5,587 nucleotides of DNA from Pseudomonadota bacterium (lineage in GTDB: Bacteria > Pseudomonadota > Gammaproteobacteria > Burkholderiales > Gallionellaceae). Position numbers and translations under genes: made by a program. The stretch covers positions 1 through 5,587 of the forward strand of contig JAJXWG010000121.1 of NCBI GenBank assembly GCA_021781695.1, read 5' to 3'. Each line of letters begins with the position of its first letter. The first letter of the stretch is position 1. The notes below the pieces were generated by a model that saw only the letters and a list, made by a program, of their open reading frames with translations, had not been told where the DNA came from and did not search any database. Positions 4,899-5,587 of this stretch are shown in pieces.

Positions 4899-5587
4899 TC
4901 ACAACTGTGCCGGCTGCTGGCACCTTAACTGCCCGATCAGATTTTTCATCATTTGCGCGATACCGCCTTGCATTCCCTCCTGCTGCATCGTCATGTTCAA
5001 CACGCTTTGCGACAGCGCCATGCAGGATTTGGCAGAAGCAGCAGCAGGGAAAGCCTCCACCACGGCCCGGCCCAATTGCGTCGAACGCTTCCATCTGTCA
5101 TCTTTGGGAATGTACCCCAGATACTCAAGCCGTGCAGCAAGTTTCATTCTCGCCACTTTTTCGATATTCCCGAACACCAGCCTTGCAGTCTGTTCATCGG
5201 CTACCTTGTTCACCACGATTTCGAAGCGCAGCCTGGCATTCTCCAGCGCAAGCCGCTTGATCAGCGCATAACTCTGTGTGATGCCATTCGAGGTCGCATC
5301 CATCACCACCAGCAGCCTGACGCCTGATGCCAAACCGGATGAGACAGCCTTCGGTTCTTCCAGCATCGCCGCATCGACCAGCATCACATCCACCCCACTC
5401 CCCGCTTCAAGCAAAATGCTTTCCAGCCGCTGCTGCTCGGAGGCATTCAACTTTGGCAACGCACGCATCAGTTTTGCCATGGGTAAAATTGCATACCCAT
5501 TCGCGCTGATGACCGCATCCACAAGCTGGCAGCGTCCCTGTATTACATCCAGAAGATCGTATCTCACAATCAGTCCCAGGCTGTCCG
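4899..5587 (-). CDS. FleN/FlhG-like MinD-family ATPase, N-terminus outside the window
   Basis: The frame is open to the right edge and ends at TGA 4899-4901, so about 229 C-terminal residues are visible and the P-loop is not. The order of blocks follows FleN/FlhG, the ATPase that limits flagellar number in polar flagellates: YDLLDVIQGRCQLVDAV, where the family has TLADVIEGRC; a central VDVMLVDAA strand (Walker B position); RLLVVMDATSNGITQSYALIK, where the family has LLVVCDEPTSITDAYALIK; RFEIVVNKV; LEYLGYIPKDD; and VVEAFPAA. After VDAA the usual Gly-Ile-Gly switch is replaced by MLEEPK, and the Glu-Pro of the DEPTS block is missing. Hydrolysis or regulation may therefore differ. Neighbouring fliA supports the flagellar assignment; flhF would be expected to the right. 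A GTG at 5567 is not a likely start because family similarity continues upstream of it. A generic ParA/MinD relative is the alternative. Confidence 0.72.
   Translation of the reverse strand, partial: DSLGLIVRYDLLDVIQGRCQLVDAVISANGYAILPMAKLMRALPKLNASEQQRLESILLEAGSGVDVMLVDAAMLEEPKAVSSGLASGVRLLVVMDATSNGITQSYALIKRLALENARLRFEIVVNKVADEQTARLVFGNIEKVARMKLAARLEYLGYIPKDDRWKRSTQLGRAVVEAFPAAASAKSCMALSQSVLNMTMQQEGMQGGIAQMMKNLIGQLRCQQPAQL

Overview
The window is a chromosomal piece of a polarly flagellated proteobacterium, most likely a betaproteobacterium (Nitrosomonadales-like). I infer this from a MotC/MotD-type stator, a FleN/FlhG-like ATPase beside fliA, a flgM-flgN pair with a FliA-type promoter, and moderate GC. 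The genus cannot be fixed from the sequence alone. It is dominated by flagellar regulation and motor genes. I do not see an undescribed system; the most unusual items are a divergent FleN-like ATPase, an orphan decarboxylase beside the flagellar genes, and a compact divergent promoter region.

Layout from left to right. Positions 1-147 hold no convincing gene, only inverted repeats and a short minus-strand open frame that may be a gene remnant. Positions 148-1626 (minus) encode a PLP-dependent group II decarboxylase. Positions 1627-1833 are a divergent intergenic region with a candidate decarboxylase promoter, a perfect 8-bp inverted repeat, AT-rich direct repeats, and a very good sigma-28 promoter pointing at flgM. 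Positions 1834-2600 (plus) are flgM (anti-sigma-28) and flgN (chaperone for hook-filament junction proteins), overlapping by ATGA. From 5587 down to 2597 (minus) run a fleN/flhG-like gene cut by the window edge, then fliA (sigma-28), motC and motD. The last three are joined by overlapping stop and start codons. flgN and motD converge and share the palindrome TTAA as their two stop codons.

How the parts fit: FliA directs late flagellar transcription; FlgM holds FliA inactive until the hook is finished and FlgM is exported; FlgN chaperones FlgK/FlgL. The sigma-28 promoter in front of flgM means FliA should raise the level of its own inhibitor, a negative feedback loop with both partners inside about 3 kb. 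MotC/MotD form an ion-driven stator made from the same transcript as FliA. The FleN-like protein would belong to the system that controls flagellar number, but its Walker B region departs from the family. The decarboxylase has no evident link to flagella, and its substrate cannot be read from the sequence.
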